Shown here: positions 25,789 to 35,435 of the stretch, one piece after another
Numbering within the stretch: the stretch's first letter is position 1
Layout: every line of letters begins with the position of its first letter
DNA from: UBA1219 sp045601425
Lineage (GTDB): Bacteria > Bacteroidota > Bacteroidia > Bacteroidales > P3
Length of the DNA: 64,000 nt
Direction: 5' to 3'
NCBI GenBank assembly: GCA_045601425.1
Contig: JAZRZP010000034.1
Span: 1-64,000 of the forward strand
Notes under the pieces: model-generated
Told to the model about the DNA's origin: nothing
The model's database searches: none
The model's input: only the letters and a program-made list of their open reading frames with translations
Program-made: the position numbers and the translations under genes

Positions 25789-28317
25789 TTATTTTGTAAC
25801 AGTCTGATTGTCAATATCTTCGTTTCCTGCATTTTCTTTTTTTCTGCGGTAGTAGATTACCAGACTTGTGGCAATGGCAAGCAGCATGACAATGGAGCTG
25901 ACCAGAGTTACCTTATCCATCTTGTTCTGCAGCGGTGCTTCGTTGCGGAATTCGATAGTGTGTTCGCCAGCGGGGACTATCATGGCGCGGAGGATATAGT
26001 TTGCGCGGAAGTAGTCAGCCTTCTGGCCGTCGATGTATGCAACCCAGTCGGGAGCGTAGAAAATTTCCGAAAAAACTGCCAGCTGTTCTTTTGCAGTCTT
26101 CGACTTGTACACTACGTAATCGGGGTTGTAGGGCTTCTGGTGCTGCATTTCTATGACAGAATTGCTGTCGCGAGACAGGTCTTTACCCTTTACAAAGTCA
26201 GCGAAGTCGTTGCCTATGACGGCAGTGTCGGCAGGTTTCAGTTTGTTGAGTGCAAGGATTTCGGCATTGGCATTTTCGGCGAGTATGTACTTGTCGACAA
26301 ACCATGCGTTGCCGAGTGCTGCGACGTTGCGCTGTATGGCAGTTCCGCCTTTTCCGTCGGGAATGACAAAATACCGGGTGTTGAGCATGTTGAGCACTTC
26401 GGGATTTATGTGGCGTGAAATGTAGAAGTCGATAATGTCCTGATAGCGGCGGAGTTTTGCGGCACTGTATCCGCCAATCTGGTGGTGGAATGCCGAAGGT
26501 TTCGCGTCGTTGAACGTGTTGCAGGCGAGGTTGAGAACGCGGTAGTCCTCGTCGCCGAACTGTGCGGCGTACTGGTCAATTGCCATGTCGTCCTCGGTAG
26601 GATAGAGCTGGAGTGCGTTCTTGTTCACGAAGTTGTTTTCGTTGAGGTAGCGTTTGTCAACACCCCAGAGGTCGAATACTACAAGTGCGATGAGTATGGT
26701 TACGGCTGGCCACATTTTCTTGAATTTGTCGTTCACGAAAAGCCAGAGTGCTGTGGTGGCAATTACTATGAGCAGCAGCGAACGCCACGAGTCGCCTACA
26801 AGCAGCGATTTGCGGTCGGCAAATAGGGCGTCCTGAATGTATTGCCAGTTGTTGCCGTACTGCATGGCCATTTGTTCGTCGCTGAGTCCGGTGTAGCTGA
26901 ACGTTCCGGCAAACAGTACGAATATCAGGCACAGGCCGGCGGTGATTCCTGCGGATACGTACAGGGCGACGTTGATTTTCCGGCGGTCGTCGGCCGAAGA
27001 TTCCTTCTGAGGGTTGTTCTTGGCATCGAAAATGGCTTTCAGTGCAAGTACGGCCATGATTACCATCGTGACGTTGGCAATGACCAGACTCATGGACGGT
27101 GTGCGGAATTTGTTGTAGAAGGGCAGGTTGTTGAACAGGAATTCGTTGAATCCGAAGAGGTTCTTGCCCCACGACATCATTATGGACAGAACGGTTGCGA
27201 TGAGCAGCCACCAGCGTTCGGGACCTTTTACGAGGAACAGACCTGCGATGAACAGGAATATGATTATGGCGCCGAAATATACCGGTCCCGATGTGAATGG
27301 CTGGTCGCCCCAGTAGAGTGGTGCCTGTTCGGAGCGGAAGTTCCTGTAGAATTCGGAGTCCTTGCCTACGCGTTCGCCTGAGCCTCCGCCGTATAATCCC
27401 GGTACAAGCAGTGTGAACGTCTCGCCCTTGCCGTAACTCCAGCTGTAGGCGTAGTCAATGTTGAGACCCGATGTTTCTCCGGCTATGGATTTCGGTTCAC
27501 CGTCCTCGTAGAGGTCTTCGGGTGTGACCGTTATTTCGGAGCCTCCACGCATGGTGTGTTTTGCATAATTCTGATTTACAAGCAGATGCCGCGAGTTGGT
27601 GGCCAGCACAAACACGCAGCCTATGAGCAGTACGCCGACACCGGTGAAAAACTGCTTCAAATGTTTGTCACGTATGGCGTATATGAAATATACGATGCCA
27701 AGTATGGCGGCAATGATTACCGTATAGTAGGTTATCTGTATGTGGTTGAATGTAATCTGTAGGCCGGTAGCGAGGGTGAAGAGTATGGCTCCCCATACGT
27801 ATTTACGCTTGAAGATGAGAAGCATGCCTGCCAGAATGGGGGCTATCATGGATATTGCCCAGCCTTTGGTGACGTGCCCTGCCTCGATGATGATTATGTT
27901 GTAGCTGCCCAAACCGAAGGCCAGCGCTCCGAGCAGGCTGAGCCACGGATTTACACCCAGTGCGACAAGGGCAATATAAAAGCCCATCAGGTACAGGAAC
28001 ACTATCGCTATATTCTGGTGCCAGCCCATGTTGCGCATTATGAGACCTTCCTTTATTGCCGTGAAAACCGAGTGCTGCTGTTCGTTGTAAATCTGGTAGC
28101 TCGGCATGCCGCCGAACATGGCGGGTGCCCAGTGCGTGTGCTCGCCTGTCGCCTTGAGGTATTGTTCCTGTTCGTACGACATGGCCGAAGAACTCTGGAT
28201 GTCGCCCTGAAGCAGGGCTTTGCCACCCAGTATGGGATAAAAATAAATGCACGCAACCACGAAGCATATTGCTACTGCGGCCACATGTGTCCAGATTTTC
28301 TTTGTGTTGATTTTCAT
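25789..28317 (-). CDS. YfhO family multi-pass membrane protein
   Basis: The 842-residue protein has a dozen or more hydrophobic segments, starting at about residues 10-30. It has the YfhO family hallmarks: an early extracytoplasmic loop (GDIQSSSAMSYEQ, FGGMPSYQIY), a membrane core, and a C-terminal periplasmic domain ending with one more helix and a charged tail. YfhO proteins resemble GT-C glycosyltransferases and in Gram-positives help modify lipoteichoic acid; the role in Bacteroidota is not established. A -7 element (TATCTTTG, 28393-28386) with TTTG 22 bases further upstream precedes it. Confidence 0.88.
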   Translation of the reverse strand: MKINTKKIWTHVAAVAICFVVACIYFYPILGGKALLQGDIQSSSAMSYEQEQYLKATGEHTHWAPAMFGGMPSYQIYNEQQHSVFTAIKEGLIMRNMGWHQNIAIVFLYLMGFYIALVALGVNPWLSLLGALAFGLGSYNIIIIEAGHVTKGWAISMIAPILAGMLLIFKRKYVWGAILFTLATGLQITFNHIQITYYTVIIAAILGIVYFIYAIRDKHLKQFFTGVGVLLIGCVFVLATNSRHLLVNQNYAKHTMRGGSEITVTPEDLYEDGEPKSIAGETSGLNIDYAYSWSYGKGETFTLLVPGLYGGGSGERVGKDSEFYRNFRSEQAPLYWGDQPFTSGPVYFGAIIIFLFIAGLFLVKGPERWWLLIATVLSIMMSWGKNLFGFNEFLFNNLPFYNKFRTPSMSLVIANVTMVIMAVLALKAIFDAKNNPQKESSADDRRKINVALYVSAGITAGLCLIFVLFAGTFSYTGLSDEQMAMQYGNNWQYIQDALFADRKSLLVGDSWRSLLLIVIATTALWLFVNDKFKKMWPAVTILIALVVFDLWGVDKRYLNENNFVNKNALQLYPTEDDMAIDQYAAQFGDEDYRVLNLACNTFNDAKPSAFHHQIGGYSAAKLRRYQDIIDFYISRHINPEVLNMLNTRYFVIPDGKGGTAIQRNVAALGNAWFVDKYILAENANAEILALNKLKPADTAVIGNDFADFVKGKDLSRDSNSVIEMQHQKPYNPDYVVYKSKTAKEQLAVFSEIFYAPDWVAYIDGQKADYFRANYILRAMIVPAGEHTIEFRNEAPLQNKMDKVTLVSSIVMLLAIATSLVIYYRRKKENAGNEDIDNQTVTK

Positions 28318-28385
28318 TATTGTTTTTTTATAAATTACTGATTCTTAGTTGTCTGCTTTTTTTGTGGTGATGAAAAAAGCACCTG

Positions 28386-28419
28386 CAAAGATACGAAAAA
28401 AAACGGATAACTCCGCAAA
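28386..28419 (-). promoter_or_regulatory. Promoter of the YfhO-type gene
   Basis: On the minus strand TTTG (28419-28416), 22-base spacer, TATCTTTG (28393-28386); the ATG at 28317 is about 70 bases downstream. Between 28420 and 28710 I see no supported gene. Confidence 0.65.
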
Positions 28420-28710
28420 AATAAAACCGAATGTCGGACACATTGCACAGAACTTGCCTTTTTCAGCGTTTTATTTTGTAAGTTTAGAAAAAAAAGTTGT
28501 AATTCTACAGGCGGAAATTCTCAATGAGCTGCGGGCTGGTTCATGCTCTCTTGTTGGGGATTTTCCACGTATATGGGTAGTACTCTCGTGGCTGCATACA
28601 AGTACAATTTCTGTGCATTCCTGTATTGTCCTGCATGCTACATGCAGTATTACCTTTTCCCCGTTAGCCAATGGCGTTTTCGAGTAAAACAATTTATACG
28701 CGATAATTAT

Positions 28711-28821
28711 CTATAAGCCTAAATCCGGTATATCACCATCTCCCCATCCTTTTTTAATGGCTATAATGAGGAATATTATAACTATCGGCAATGTGACTAT
28801 TATGGACAATATTGTTATCAT
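28711..28821 (-). CDS. Very short single-pass membrane protein, copy A of a two-copy family
   Basis: A 36-codon frame starts at ATG 28819-28821. It encodes a hydrophobic helix (MITILSIIVTLPIVIIF and a few more residues) followed by a KKGWG motif and a short acidic tail ending PDLGL. The same DNA segment recurs at 55.6-55.8 kb with the same promoter element, leader, start, helix and KKGWG. The differences keep hydrophobic residues hydrophobic, as expected for a selected protein. A small membrane peptide with cytoplasmic KK is inferred by the positive-inside rule. No Pfam family is recognised. It is below the size most gene finders accept. Confidence 0.6.
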   Translation of the reverse strand: MITILSIIVTLPIVIIFLIIAIKKGWGDGDIPDLGL

Positions 28822-28846
28822 GACAATCTGTAACTTTTCGGCACTG

Positions 28847-28878
28847 CAAAATTACGGAAAAAACTCCATGCAGACAAA
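28847..28878 (-). promoter_or_regulatory. Promoter of small membrane gene, copy A
   Basis: On the minus strand TTTG (28878-28875), 20-base spacer, TAATTTTG (28854-28847), 25 bases before the ATG. The -7 element and the following leader (GCAGTG, AAAAGTTACAGATTGT) are conserved in copy B. Confidence 0.7.
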
Positions 28879-28961
28879 TGAATTTTCAGGATTTCTGAAC
28901 GTAATGCCGTTCACACTCACCTTTGCAGCGATACCGATTACGATTTTTTGGTGGAGGAAAA

Positions 28962-29327
28962 CTAATGGACAATACCAGGCCCAGAACTAACAAATCGAAC
29001 TTGGAAGTCTTCAGATCCTCTATGCACATACTGGATAGTGAAATCTTGACCAGCGTTCACAAATTGCCATTGTCCACATCTGAATGCACCACAAGTAACG
29101 GTCTGAACTTCCAAAACATCCTGCAATGTTACGTTAGTTACAAACACTTTAAAATCAGCACCGCTATTAACAACCTTAACCTTGCCATAGAGAGGAATGC
29201 CTTTGTAGGTACAGTTTTCTTTATCAATTGGATTTTCGGCAGCCTGTTTCACGGATTCCTTAACGGCGGGCTTTTCGGGTTCGTTGTCGAGCAACAGCGG
29301 CAAAACCAATAACAACAAGTATTTCAT
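28962..29327 (-). CDS. DUF6150-like exported protein
   Basis: The chosen start is ATG 29325-29327 (MKYLLLLVLPLLLDNEPEKP), giving 121 residues; the frame is open further upstream but without a good leader. After a hydrophobic N-terminus and a charged linker comes a run of short repeated strands: YGKVKVVNSG, DFKVFVTN, VLEVQTVTCGAFRCGQWQF, DFTIQYVHRG, DFQVRFVSSG. This strand repeat is the pattern of DUF6150 proteins, whose function is unknown. It is divergent from recX, with about 150 bases between. Confidence 0.65.
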   Translation of the reverse strand: MKYLLLLVLPLLLDNEPEKPAVKESVKQAAENPIDKENCTYKGIPLYGKVKVVNSGADFKVFVTNVTLQDVLEVQTVTCGAFRCGQWQFVNAGQDFTIQYVHRGSEDFQVRFVSSGPGIVH

Positions 29328-29422
29328 AACATCAGATTTAATATGTTGAGACTTCAGTGTAAAATAATCATAGAGCATAACGAGAAGGTGGCAAAAAAAA
29401 ATGCCGGCAACAAAAAAAATCT

Positions 29423-29430
29423 TATCTTTG
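29423..29430 (+). promoter_or_regulatory. -7 element upstream of recX
   Basis: TATCTTTG followed by CAG, 47 bases before the recX ATG. No good -33 box is seen in the A-rich stretch upstream. Confidence 0.55.
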
Positions 29431-29476
29431 CAGAATGGCAGATGATAGGATATTCTTTTTATTTTCTTGAAAGATA

Positions 29477-29950
29477 ATGGTTTACAATAAGGAAAACATT
29501 TCGGTTATCGAAGATAGAATAGAGATGTACTGCTCACGTTCGGAGCAGTGCCGTTTTTCGGTGCGTAAAAAGCTGCAGTCGTGGCACGTGCCTGATACGG
29601 AAATTGCCCGCATCTTGGAAAATCTCGAGGACGAGCGTTTCATAGACGAACAGCGTTATGCTTCGGCTTTTACCAACGACAAGGTGAAGTTTGGACACTG
29701 CGGGAAGCAGAAGATACGGTTCGAACTCAAGCAGCACGGCATTCCCGACAGCTGCATACGGAAGGCTCTGGAGGAGATCCCCGAAGAACTCTACGTCAGA
29801 ATCATGGAAGAGGTGGCTCTGTCGAAATGGGAAAAGCTGTCGGCTGAAGAAAATGTATTCGTACGTAGGCAGAAACTGTCGGCCTTTCTGCTGTCGCGCG
29901 GATTTGAGATGGACAGGATTATCGTGCTTGAAAAGAATCTGGAGGGCTGA
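29477..29950 (+). CDS. recX: Regulatory protein RecX
   Basis: RecX binds RecA filaments and usually inhibits them. The 157-residue product has the three-helix repeats of the family: a first repeat around RSEQCRFSVRKKLQSW, LEDERFIDEQRYASAFTNDKV in the first linker, and KIRFELKQHGI in the second repeat. Length is typical. It stands alone on the plus strand, and its stop is one base from the stop of the convergent DUF4249 gene. Confidence 0.92.
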   Translation: MVYNKENISVIEDRIEMYCSRSEQCRFSVRKKLQSWHVPDTEIARILENLEDERFIDEQRYASAFTNDKVKFGHCGKQKIRFELKQHGIPDSCIRKALEEIPEELYVRIMEEVALSKWEKLSAEENVFVRRQKLSAFLLSRGFEMDRIIVLEKNLEG

Positions 29951-29951
29951 A

Positions 29952-30833
29952 TCAGCCTGTCACCGTCGTCTTGCATACGGCTTTGGTGCCGAAAATACCC
30001 AGACCGTTTTTTATGTTTGAGTGCACCTGCACGGGTTCGGTAAAGGAACTGCCGCCGCCGCCGTCGCTGCTGGCGTTGGCAATGTTTCTGCAATAGCGGT
30101 ACAGGTCGCTGTTGAGGCTTTCCAACACAACGGTGTAGCTGTCGGTCTCTGTTTTGAGCCCGTCATCGTCATCGCCGAACTCGATGAAGTACAGGTTTAC
30201 GTCGCAGGTGTCGGAAAGTTTGGTGTCGGGGAACATGATGCGACTGCCGTAGTTGTTCGACGCATAGTTGGAGTTCATGTTTATGGTGCATTCGTCGTAG
30301 CAGTACAGATACATGCCCGAAGCGTTGCCGTTTTTGTAGATGCGTATCTGGAAGAAGTTCTCTTCGTCGGCGGGATTGAGAAATCTGAGGTGTATGTATT
30401 TCGAACTGTCGTTGTTGTAGATTATTTCGGCAGCGGTGATTTCCGGTTTACGCGGGATTTCCAGAGTGCCGGTGCCCAGAGCGGTGGAGAAAGATGGTAT
30501 TTGAGCCGAAATGCTCACCCTGTCCCCGTGACAGAAGTCCCTGACAAGGGTGTATGTGCCTTTTCCGGAGTGGCTGAGAGAAAACTGCGCACCGTTGCAC
30601 GAGAGAACGACAGTGGCGTCGTCGATGGTTTCGAAACTGTGCCTGTTGAGGAAAAACTTGCTTTTTGTAAGGCTTACCGAAAGGGCAGTGTCGCCGTCGC
30701 ACACAACGGCGTTCATGACCGGCAGCTGGGCAGTCATGTCGCCGTCGAACTCGACTTCCGTCTTGCAGGAAGCGAATAGGGTTAATGTAATGATAATAAA
30801 TAAATTTAAGTTATGTGCCGTTTTTTTCATCAT
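29952..30833 (-). CDS. DUF4249 family lipoprotein, partner of the TonB receptor
   Basis: The start chosen is the first of two adjacent ATG codons at 30828-30833 (MMKKTAHNLNLF), 293 residues. A more upstream start would overlap the receptor by 17 bases. The lipobox ends LFASC. DUF4249 proteins are beta-rich outer-membrane-associated lipoproteins that follow a TonB-dependent receptor in Bacteroidota, with a role analogous to a substrate-capturing partner. Here the gene starts 10 bases after the receptor stop. The substrate is unknown. Confidence 0.85.
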   Translation of the reverse strand: MMKKTAHNLNLFIIITLTLFASCKTEVEFDGDMTAQLPVMNAVVCDGDTALSVSLTKSKFFLNRHSFETIDDATVVLSCNGAQFSLSHSGKGTYTLVRDFCHGDRVSISAQIPSFSTALGTGTLEIPRKPEITAAEIIYNNDSSKYIHLRFLNPADEENFFQIRIYKNGNASGMYLYCYDECTINMNSNYASNNYGSRIMFPDTKLSDTCDVNLYFIEFGDDDDGLKTETDSYTVVLESLNSDLYRYCRNIANASSDGGGGSSFTEPVQVHSNIKNGLGIFGTKAVCKTTVTG

Positions 30834-30843
30834 AAAAGTCCTT

Positions 30844-33153
30844 TTAAAATTTGTAAGCATAGGAAACAGACGGAATTATCTGGAAAATGGAAAGTTGCAT
30901 GAGCCTGTTGCCCGAAGTGTAGAGCATATACGGGTTTTTGTGGTTGTACACGTTGTATATGCTTATGTTGAGCGTGCGTTCGCCGTGTTTCAGAGTCCTG
31001 TTGAAGTTCACGCTCACGTCCATTCTGTGGTAGTTCGGCATACGGTAGTTGTTCCGGCTCTCGATGTAGGTTATGGAGTTGAGTATTCCCAAATTGTCGG
31101 GTTCAATGCCCTGATAGCGTTGCATGCCGAGAGTCATGGCGTTGCCTGTGCTGAACACCCATGTGGCCGAAAAATCTATTTTTCTGTTCGGTTTGTACGA
31201 AACAACTATTGAAATGTCGTGGCGGCGGTCGTATTTGGCGGGGAAAGCTATTCCGCGGTTCAGTTCCTGACCTTCGCGGTCGAACAGACGTTCGGTTTCC
31301 GACCAAGTGTAGGCAATCCAGCCCGTAACTTTCCCGATATTGCGTTTTGCCATGAATTCAATCCCATACGACCATCCGTCGCCCAAGGCCACGAGGTCGT
31401 CCCATTTCTCTTCGGAGAACATGTACGAGGCTCCGTCGCGGTATTCTATCAGGTTGTTCATGTATTTGAAGTATCCTTCGGCCGAAAACTCGGCAATGTT
31501 TTCGAGTTTGTAGAACATGCCGCCCGCCACCTGATTGGAGTTCATCGGGGCGACTTTGCCGGTGCTTGGAACCCAAAGGTCGCTGGGAAGGCTGATGTTG
31601 CTGTTCGACAGCAGATGCACGTACTGTGTCATGTATGCGTATCCGAGTTTGAACGACAGATTGTCGTTTGCCAGAAAACGCAGGCTTGCACGGGGCTGCA
31701 GCGACTGGTAGGTTTTGCCATCCACATTGAAAACGCTGTAGTTAAGTCCGAGGTTGGCACGGAGCCACCGGCTTATGTTCCACGTGTCCTCGCCGTAAAC
31801 GGTTATTTCGTGAGCACGTGTCTTGTCGTCGGTGGTGTTGGTGTCGATTTCGTTGGTCTTTACGACTATGACGTCGGGTGTGAATATGTGGTAAGTGTAT
31901 GTGCCGCCGAACTTTACGGAATGGTTGTCGGCCGGTACGTAGTCGAAATCGATGCGTGCCGAAAGGTCCTGAATGCCCGAACGGTATTGGAATTCGAGGT
32001 TTTCGGCCTGTGCCGCCGTGGTGTTGAAAGTGAAAATGACGTCATTCTTGTAGCGCGTATATGCCCCAGTAAGGTTCATGAACAGCTTGCTGTTGATCAT
32101 GTAGTTCCAGCGCAGGGAACCGACAATGTTGCCCCACACGTAGTCCATGTCCATGTTGGCGTACTGTCCTTCGTCGAAACCTATCGAGATGACGTCGTTT
32201 CCCATGTAATAGCTGGCAAAAAGCCTGCTGCGGTCCGAAAACTTGTGGGTGATTTTGGCGTTTATGTCGTAGAACCAGTATCCTGCGTCAATGTCGCTTT
32301 CCAGAATGTATTTTATGACCGGACGGGTGAAAATGTCGAGGTATGTGCGGCGTGCCGATACGTTGAAAGTAGTCTTTTCCTTGACAATGGGGCCTTCGAA
32401 ATTTATTTTTGCGGAAATGAGTCCTATGTTTGCCGAGCCGTGGTAACTCTGGTCGTTGCCGTTGTTGGTGTATATGTCGAGCACGCTGGAAAGGCGGCTT
32501 CCGAAATGTGCGGGGAAACTGCCTTTGTAGAGGGTTATGTCCTTTATGGCATCGGGGTTGAATGCCGAAAAGAATCCGAATGCATGGTCCACGTTGTAGA
32601 TGGGTATCCCGTCGAGGAGATAGAGGTTTTCGTCGGGTCCGCCTCCACGGACGTACATCCCTGTGGTGCCTTCACTGCCCGACTGTACGCCCGGCATCAG
32701 CTGTACCGTCTTTATCACATCGGCTTCGCCGAACATAGTGGGTGTCGACTTTACATCGTCGGAACCTATCTCCACGGCACTCATCTGGGCACCTTTAAGG
32801 TCGTGTTCGCGTTCGGCTTTTATCACTACGGCCTGTAGGTTTATGTTGCCGTTGAGCTTTATGTTGAGCGTGGTGTCTTTTTTCAGCCTGAAACAGTGAA
32901 TCTGGGTCTCGTAGCCCACAAACGATATGTAAAGGTTCACCGAATCGGCGTTCAGCGGAAGCGAAAAATATCCGTAGGCATTGGTGATGGTGCCTTTGCC
33001 TGAAAGCTTGTCGAAAATTGTGGCACCGATAAGCGTCTCTCCGCTAGCATTGTCCACCACCGAACCGCTTATGGTGTGGCGTGCTGCCTGCATCTGTATG
33101 GTGAAAAGGATGAGAACCGCCACCGCAATCGTGCCTCGTGAAAATTGCTTCAT
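30844..33153 (-). CDS. TonB-dependent outer-membrane receptor with N-terminal carboxypeptidase-regulatory-like domain
   Basis: The 769-residue protein has a signal peptide (MKQFSRGTIAVAVLILF onward), a carboxypeptidase-D regulatory-like domain (GSVVDNASGETLIGATI, about residues 30-105), a plug (VIKTVQLMPGVQSGSEGTTG, VRGGGPDENLYLLDGIPIYN) and a 22-strand-type barrel ending in an aromatic-containing strand (SVSYAYKF). It imports or binds a ligand using TonB. The U32 peptidase frame overlaps its start by 4 bases and the DUF4249 lipoprotein follows, so the three form an operon. Confidence 0.93.
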   Translation of the reverse strand: MKQFSRGTIAVAVLILFTIQMQAARHTISGSVVDNASGETLIGATIFDKLSGKGTITNAYGYFSLPLNADSVNLYISFVGYETQIHCFRLKKDTTLNIKLNGNINLQAVVIKAEREHDLKGAQMSAVEIGSDDVKSTPTMFGEADVIKTVQLMPGVQSGSEGTTGMYVRGGGPDENLYLLDGIPIYNVDHAFGFFSAFNPDAIKDITLYKGSFPAHFGSRLSSVLDIYTNNGNDQSYHGSANIGLISAKINFEGPIVKEKTTFNVSARRTYLDIFTRPVIKYILESDIDAGYWFYDINAKITHKFSDRSRLFASYYMGNDVISIGFDEGQYANMDMDYVWGNIVGSLRWNYMINSKLFMNLTGAYTRYKNDVIFTFNTTAAQAENLEFQYRSGIQDLSARIDFDYVPADNHSVKFGGTYTYHIFTPDVIVVKTNEIDTNTTDDKTRAHEITVYGEDTWNISRWLRANLGLNYSVFNVDGKTYQSLQPRASLRFLANDNLSFKLGYAYMTQYVHLLSNSNISLPSDLWVPSTGKVAPMNSNQVAGGMFYKLENIAEFSAEGYFKYMNNLIEYRDGASYMFSEEKWDDLVALGDGWSYGIEFMAKRNIGKVTGWIAYTWSETERLFDREGQELNRGIAFPAKYDRRHDISIVVSYKPNRKIDFSATWVFSTGNAMTLGMQRYQGIEPDNLGILNSITYIESRNNYRMPNYHRMDVSVNFNRTLKHGERTLNISIYNVYNHKNPYMLYTSGNRLMQLSIFQIIPSVSYAYKF

Positions 33154-35006
33154 AAAATTGCTGTTGTCGTTTGGTTAGGGTTTCCGTTCAAAAAGATTTG
33201 CATCTGACATTTCTTGCAGTCGAACTTCAGAAGGTAGCGGCGGCCGTTGTTTTCAAGGTACAGGTCGGAACGGAATTCGGGAGATACTTCGTGTCTCTTG
33301 AGGCACTGCCCGAGTTCGTAGCGTATGCAGTATTTGGTGGTCATCAGTGCTTTGTCTGCATATTCTCCGCTTTTTTCCACACCGGGTTCCAAGGGTTCTG
33401 CTCCGTGTCTTTTGTAAAACTGCAATGACTTGTCGTTCAAAATGTTGGCTCTGTAATCGACTGACTTTTCAAAATACGGGAAGTCGTTTTTCTCAAGTAC
33501 GGAGTCGGCAGGGCTGAAATGCTTTTCGCGCATGATTGTGAGTTCTTCCAGACACCGGCGTCGCAGTTCGTTGAGTTGCGATGCAGGTATGAAGAAGGTT
33601 CCGCCGCACAGGTTTTTGAATGTGTGCACCGAAAAAACGGTGTCACCGGTTTTTTGCAGTTGGGTGCCGATCTGTTCGGCCGATTTGTCGGGATTCCGGG
33701 CTTCCTGTTTTTCGCAGGACAATGTTGTTGTGGCCGATATTCCGTCCTCGTCGGTGGCAGAGAGCATGAATCCGTCACTTGTTTCGGCAAAAACGAGATT
33801 CACGTCCACCTTGCGTTGAGCCGACTTGCCGTTGCTAACCTCTTTTTCGAAAGCTATGTCGTTGTTGCGGAAAAGTTCGGTGCCGGCAGTGATGCTGTCG
33901 GGCAAGTTGTTGGGATACAGTCTGTTGCCTTCTGCTTTGTTTACAAGAAATCCTTCCCATGTACCATGGGAGTTCATGAAACAGAGTCCGTCGCCTGCAG
34001 TTACGGGAAACAGCGTGCGGCACACCAGACAGTTCTTTTCGATGCGCAGCACCGTACCCGTTTTCTTGCCTATGGACTTCTGGGTGTTCATCGAGGCCAT
34101 GGGCTGGCGTTCTTTAAGAAAATAATCGGTGAATCCGCGGTTGAACGTGCGTTCGGGGTCGGGCTGGAACGAGAATACGCATTTTCCCGATGATGATTTT
34201 TTCAGACTGCCGTCGCCGGCTATTATGCCGTCAAGCAGGTTGCGGTAGTAGGCTGTTATGTTCTTTACGTAGCAGATGTCTTTCAGCCGGCCTTCTATTT
34301 TCAGTGAAGATATTCCCATGTCGATGTATTCCTGCAGGTGTTCCGATGCGTTGAAGTCCTTCAGCGAAAGCAGGTGCCTTTTGTGTACGAGCTGTTTGTT
34401 TTCGGCATTGTACAGGTTGTATGTGGAACGGCACGGCTGGGAGCATACTCCGCGGTTGCCGCTCCGTCCGTTTATGGACTGGCTCATGTAGCACTGTCCG
34501 CTGTACGATACACACAATGCGCCCTGTACGAAGCATTCGAGCTCCACCGATGTCTCTCTGCGTATTTCGGCAATCTGTTCCAGCGACAGTTCGCGTGCGA
34601 GTATTACACGCCGGAACCCGACTTTTTCAAGGAACTTTATGCGTTCGGGACTCGCATTGTTGGTTTGGGTGCTTGCGTGCAGTGCAATGGGAGGAAGGTC
34701 AGTCTCGAGCAGTCCCAAGTCTTGTATGATGACCGCATCGGTGCCGATGTCGTAGAACTGCCGTATCAGCTTGGAGGCCGGTTCCAGTTCGTCATTGAAC
34801 AGCGATGTATTGAGCGTTACGTAAACTTTGGCTCCGTAGCGGTGGGCATATTTCGTCAGACTCTCTATGTCTCCGACGGAATTTCCGGCCGAAGCTCTTG
34901 CCCCGAATGCCGGAGCTCCCACATACACGGCGTCTGCACCGTGGTTTATGGCCTCGCGTCCGAATTCGAGATTCTTTGCAGGTGATAAAAGTTCAATGGT
35001 TTTCAA
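33150..35006 (-). CDS. U32 family peptidase-like protein (RlhA/TrhP type)
   Basis: The 618-residue protein has the U32 TIM-barrel core (MKTIELLSPAKNLEFGREAI, GADAVYVGAP) and the conserved Cys cluster (ELECFVQGALCVSYSGQCYMS, RGVCSQPCRS). C-terminal extension domains follow. E. coli relatives (RlhA, TrhP) are needed for hydroxylation of rRNA C2501 and tRNA U34 and likely hold an iron-sulfur cluster, rather than being true proteases. It is first in an operon with the TonB receptor. Confidence 0.88.
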   Translation of the reverse strand: MKTIELLSPAKNLEFGREAINHGADAVYVGAPAFGARASAGNSVGDIESLTKYAHRYGAKVYVTLNTSLFNDELEPASKLIRQFYDIGTDAVIIQDLGLLETDLPPIALHASTQTNNASPERIKFLEKVGFRRVILARELSLEQIAEIRRETSVELECFVQGALCVSYSGQCYMSQSINGRSGNRGVCSQPCRSTYNLYNAENKQLVHKRHLLSLKDFNASEHLQEYIDMGISSLKIEGRLKDICYVKNITAYYRNLLDGIIAGDGSLKKSSSGKCVFSFQPDPERTFNRGFTDYFLKERQPMASMNTQKSIGKKTGTVLRIEKNCLVCRTLFPVTAGDGLCFMNSHGTWEGFLVNKAEGNRLYPNNLPDSITAGTELFRNNDIAFEKEVSNGKSAQRKVDVNLVFAETSDGFMLSATDEDGISATTTLSCEKQEARNPDKSAEQIGTQLQKTGDTVFSVHTFKNLCGGTFFIPASQLNELRRRCLEELTIMREKHFSPADSVLEKNDFPYFEKSVDYRANILNDKSLQFYKRHGAEPLEPGVEKSGEYADKALMTTKYCIRYELGQCLKRHEVSPEFRSDLYLENNGRRYLLKFDCKKCQMQIFLNGNPNQTTTAIL

Positions 35007-35268
35007 TGTCTTGCCTTGTATTTTCGGACTGCAAAGATACGAAAAAAAAAGGATTCAGCCCTTGTCAATGGCAATTATTTAGAGATTCTGCAACTTTTAG
35101 TCCTGTTTTTCGCCGGTTTTTCAATGAAAAAATACAGCCCGTTGGCGGAATCAACAGGGAGCATATTTGCCTTGGTCAATAGGTCTGCCAGAGAGATAAC
35201 TGGCATGCTGAAATGTTTTTTTTGCTTCGGAAGAGATGACAGGCAGTCTTTTCTCACGGCTTAATGAA

Positions 35269-35305
35269 AACTTTCTTTGACGAGATTTTTCGAAAATTGC
35301 TTGCA
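35269..35305 (+). repeat. Direct repeat, left copy, flanking the phosphatase locus
   Basis: TTCTTTGACGAGATTTTTCG and the following AAAATTGCTTGCATAT reappear with few changes at 37355-37392. Between the two lie only the phosphatase gene and decayed mobile-element sequence. Confidence 0.7.
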
Positions 35306-35435
35306 TATATCAAGAATTTTTGCGTACTTTGCATGAAAGTTGTGCATGATGGCAGCTTTTTGTAATTAACTGATTTTTAACATAATAGTACAAAAAATCG
35401 TTGTTGCATGCAAAATCATTTTCTGGGCAAAACGG

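Noticed and set aside
28471..28692. 73-codon minus-strand frame after small membrane gene copy A
   Set aside because: It depends on a TTG start, has no recognisable motif and no similarity to the region after copy B.
31219..32838. 539-codon plus-strand frame opposite the TonB receptor
   Set aside because: Antisense to a complete receptor; no recognisable features.
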